Shown piece by piece: positions 61,835 to 64,000 of a stretch of DNA of 64,000 bases; the stretch's first letter is position 1, and each line of letters starts with the position of its first letter. The stretch is from NCBI RefSeq assembly GCF_036346295.1, contig NZ_CP107819.1, positions 7,812,001 to 7,876,000 on the forward strand, given 5' to 3'. The notes beneath the pieces were generated by a model that did not search any database, had not been told where the DNA came from, and saw only the letters and a program-made list of their open reading frames with translations. The position numbers and the translations under genes were made by a program. This DNA is from Streptomyces sp. NBC_00536 (lineage in GTDB: Bacteria > Actinomycetota > Actinomycetes > Streptomycetales > Streptomycetaceae).

Positions 61835-63672
61835 CGGACCTCCCGCGGGGTGGGCAGTACGGTGAACCCGAAGGCCCTTAACAGCGAGGCGAGTTCCGCG
61901 TTCCGTGGCGGCTGTACGGGCCCCCGCGCGGGGAGAGCGGCTCCGGCCGCCCGGCGCAGCGCGTCCTGGAAGGCCTCCTCGCGTCCGGCCAGGTCGGCCA
62001 GCCAGCGGCCGGTCCAGCCGGTGTCCTCCCAGGCGGCCGTCCGCGCTCCGGCGGCGGCCAGTGGCGCGAGCGCGCCGTCCGGGACGCGGACGGCGGTGGC
62101 GGACGGCTCGGCGGTGGCGGCGCGGACGCGGACGACGGCGGCGAGCGCGGCGAGGGCGGCCGCGTCTCCGGGGGTCGCCTCGACGGCGTCGCCGAGCGGC
62201 GCGGGCGCCGGAGCCGTCCGGGCCGTCGGGGACATCGGGGACATCGGGGTTCCGGGCGCGGTGGGACGTACGACGGCCCGGTACACCTCCTCGTGCGGAG
62301 CGAGCCGGAACACCTCCAGCCGAGCGGCCACCCCGAGGCGGGCGGTCAGTGTGGTCCACCAGTGGCGGACCTGGGGGTGCCCGGACCACCGGTCGGCGGC
62401 CACGGCGGAATGCGTGGACACGGGAGCCGGTCGCCGCAGGACGGCCGCGCGCAGGGCGCGCCCCCGGGCGTGCCCGGGAGTGGCGCCGACGGTGAAGTCA
62501 TCTTCACCCAGCAGGAGTTCGGCGCTGCGGCAGAACAGGTCGAGGCGAGCCAGGTCCAGCCGCGCAGCACCGGCGACCAGTACCACCGCCCCGGCGCGGG
62601 AACCGCCGCCCGAAGCTCCCCTGCCTGTACCGCTCCCGTCCAGGGGCACGGCGCAACGGGCCAGCGGTACGGGCAGTTGCCTCAGGTCCGCCGGGAGCGG
62701 CTCGGGCAGTGCTCCGCACCGCGCGTCGGTGAGGGCGCTCACACGCCGCAGCGCCTCGCCCAGGGTCTCGGCGGGAGCCGTCCGCACCCGCCGGTCGGCA
62801 TCGATGCGGTCGGGCCCCAGCCAGATGCGGTAGTCGGCCCGCAGCGGACGGGCCTGCGCGAGCAGCACCGCGGGCAGCCCCGGCGGCAGCCGCTCGTCCT
62901 CCCCTTCGCGGGCCGGGTCCGGCAGCTCGGCGGCCGCGCACAGCAGCCGGTGGGCCGCCGCGCCCGCGAGCAGGGGGAGGAACGCGGCGGGCACGTCCCC
63001 GGCCGCCGGCCCGGGTTCTCCCGGCGGGCCGGGGCGGCCGAGGCGCGCCGCGAGGGCCGTGGCCTCGGACCGGACCTGCGCGGGGCTGCCCGGTGCCGTG
63101 GCATAGCCGGTCCCGCTGTGGCGGCCGACCGCGACGCACCGCTCCGGGCCGGTGCCGCGCACGGAAAGGAGGACCCGCCCGGCGGGCAGATCCGGGTCGG
63201 CGGTGTGGACGACGGGCAGGCCCCCGGCCGCCAGCGCGCGCCCGGCGGCCCTGGCCAGTGGCTCGTCCGGTGCGGCGGCCACCACCTCGGCCCGCGCTCC
63301 GGCGAGCGCGGCGGCCGCGGCTCCCGGACGGTCGGCCGTCGCCTCGGTCCAGTCGGCCACCGGGCCGCCGTCCGGTGCGCCGGCGGGCCCGTCCACCAGC
63401 ATCCCGTCCACCAGCAGCCCGTGCGCGTCCAGTTGCCCGAGAAGCGTGTCCACGGCCGAGCGCAGGGACGGGCCCGCCGCCATGCCGTCGAGGAACTGTT
63501 CCAGTTTCCCCTCGCGCAGGGGCTCCGCCAGCAACCGCCAGAGCGCGGGCAGTGACGCGCTGCCCTCCAGGGTGAGGGTTCCGCGCCGGCCGCGCAGATG
63601 GAGGCCGCCGCGCAACGGGGTGACGGCGACCCCCGCACGCAGCCGCCGGGTGGTGGGGGCGTCGCCGGTCAT
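61831..63672 (-). CDS. Ocin-ThiF-like F-type cyclodehydratase partner, TTA codon
   Basis: 613 residues. The N-terminus (LRAGVAVTPLRGGLHLRGRRGTLTLEG, in part) matches the RiPP recognition element-like start of F proteins that bind the leader peptide in thiopeptide and related pathways. Ala-rich E1-like segments follow (RAEVVAAAPDEPLARAAGRALA, LPAVLLAQARPLRADYRIWLGPDRI), and the C-terminus ends LASLLRAFGFTVLP. It would present precursor to the YcaO enzyme encoded next. Codon 598 is TTA (minus strand, bases 61879-61881), so full-length product should need bldA. ATG 63672 overlaps the preceding stop (ATGA). Confidence 0.82.
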   Translation of the reverse strand: MTGDAPTTRRLRAGVAVTPLRGGLHLRGRRGTLTLEGSASLPALWRLLAEPLREGKLEQFLDGMAAGPSLRSAVDTLLGQLDAHGLLVDGMLVDGPAGAPDGGPVADWTEATADRPGAAAAALAGARAEVVAAAPDEPLARAAGRALAAGGLPVVHTADPDLPAGRVLLSVRGTGPERCVAVGRHSGTGYATAPGSPAQVRSEATALAARLGRPGPPGEPGPAAGDVPAAFLPLLAGAAAHRLLCAAAELPDPAREGEDERLPPGLPAVLLAQARPLRADYRIWLGPDRIDADRRVRTAPAETLGEALRRVSALTDARCGALPEPLPADLRQLPVPLARCAVPLDGSGTGRGASGGGSRAGAVVLVAGAARLDLARLDLFCRSAELLLGEDDFTVGATPGHARGRALRAAVLRRPAPVSTHSAVAADRWSGHPQVRHWWTTLTARLGVAARLEVFRLAPHEEVYRAVVRPTAPGTPMSPMSPTARTAPAPAPLGDAVEATPGDAAALAALAAVVRVRAATAEPSATAVRVPDGALAPLAAAGARTAAWEDTGWTGRWLADLAGREEAFQDALRRAAGAALPARGPVQPPRNAELASLLRAFGFTVLPTPREVR

Positions 63673-64000
63673 GACCTTCCCTCCGCCGCGTCGACGGCCG
63701 CGTGCATCTCCGTACGCCAGTCGCAGCCGGTCAGGGCAGGCACCGAGCGGATCACCAGGTGGGCGGCCAGGTACCGCTCCAGCGGGCGGACGTCGCAGAT
63801 GGCCAGGAGCCGGTACAGGGCGTTGGTGCAGGTGCGGTACACCAGGTAGTCGGGGCGGCTCCACATCGTCCCCCCGGGGTCGGAGCGCCGCAGCAGGTGG
63901 TGGAAGGCGCTGTAGCCGGTCCGCTCCTCGGGGTTCCAGCGCCGCGCCGCCGAGGCGTCCCCGGTGGCCGCGGCGCGCGCCCGGTAGGCGTCCGGGTCGC
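63669..64000 (-). CDS. C-terminal end of a RiPP-cluster protein (partial)
   Basis: The frame is open to the window edge (about 109 residues visible). It contains WNPEERTGYSAFHHLLRRSD, PDYLVYRTCTNALYRLLAICDVRPLERYLAAHLVIRSV (in part) and ends GCDWRTEMHAAVDAAEGRS. The helical, Leu-rich end is consistent with a lanthipeptide dehydratase-like or other thiopeptide biosynthesis protein, but I cannot assign the family. Its stop overlaps the next ATG by 4 bp, placing it in the same operon. The gene, and probably the precursor peptide, lie beyond base 64000. Confidence 0.55.
   Translation of the reverse strand, partial: DPDAYRARAAATGDASAARRWNPEERTGYSAFHHLLRRSDPGGTMWSRPDYLVYRTCTNALYRLLAICDVRPLERYLAAHLVIRSVPALTGCDWRTEMHAAVDAAEGRS

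Overview
The window is actinobacterial chromosome, almost certainly Streptomyces or a close relative. GC content is very high with strong third-position G/C bias, long spurious antisense frames are everywhere, and GTG/TTG starts are common. Characteristic families are present: AfsR/SARP regulators, an atypical LuxR/NarL regulator, PASTA-less Ser/Thr kinases, a Tat-exported phosphatase and a BlaI/M56 pair. TTA leucine codons, the bldA-dependent codon in Streptomyces, are very rare here. I found four in frame: in the LuxR regulator, a secreted serine hydrolase, an orphan SagB-type dehydrogenase and a TOMM cyclodehydratase partner.

Layout, left to right. 0-3.5 kb: the end of a TetR regulator, a Tat-exported purple acid phosphatase and two small secreted proteins. 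3.7-9.3 kb: a regulatory island of two SARP/NB-ARC proteins flanking a LuxR-type regulator with a degenerate receiver. 9.3-11.5 kb: a methyltransferase under a palindromic operator, and a PadR regulator coupled to a membrane protein. 11.6-19.1 kb: cell-envelope genes, namely a class A PBP whose transpeptidase SxxK motif is altered, an APC permease, a BlaI repressor with M56 protease, and UppP. Between the permease and a lipoprotein lies a compact tRNA-Gly-like cloverleaf with a GUGC T-loop and its own strong terminator. 19.4-22.5 kb: a P450 and an FAD monooxygenase around a TetR regulator with twin operators. 22.5-25.2 kb: a divergent deacetylase-like protein and an amidase-domain exoprotein. 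25.4-29.3 kb: a hypothetical/MoxR/VWA three-gene operon. 29.4-35 kb: a HEAT-repeat protein, two coupled secreted hydrolases and a receptor kinase.

35-40.7 kb: an XRE regulator divergent from an MFS pump, a receiver-like protein, an acyltransferase with a slippage-prone SQ tail, and a VOC protein. 40.7-42.4 kb: an orphan thiopeptide-type/SagB fusion dehydrogenase. 42.5-49 kb: nadE, a MarR regulator with three operators facing a second-type enolase, a lectin-like exoprotein, a DinB/MDMPI protein, a HAD phosphatase, an NTF2-like protein, and a self-regulated SRPBCC/ArsR operon. 49-54.4 kb: a SoxR-like regulator divergent from an MFS pump, then a 1149-residue alpha/beta-hydrolase/NB-ARC/TPR STAND protein. 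54.5-58 kb: two secreted proteins (one collagen-like), a family 2 glycosyltransferase and a methyltransferase.

58.1-64 kb, all on the minus strand and running off the right edge: part of an azole-forming RiPP (TOMM/thiopeptide-like) cluster. It has a gene truncated by the window edge, an F-type leader-binding protein, a fused E1-like/YcaO cyclodehydratase and a SpaB_C/SagB fusion dehydrogenase. The first junctions are ATGA/GTGA overlaps, as expected for a translationally coupled operon. No precursor peptide is visible inside the window.

Palindromic operators recur beside divergent regulators (TetR, MarR, ArsR, XRE, MerR/SoxR). Long perfect hairpins separate most convergent pairs.
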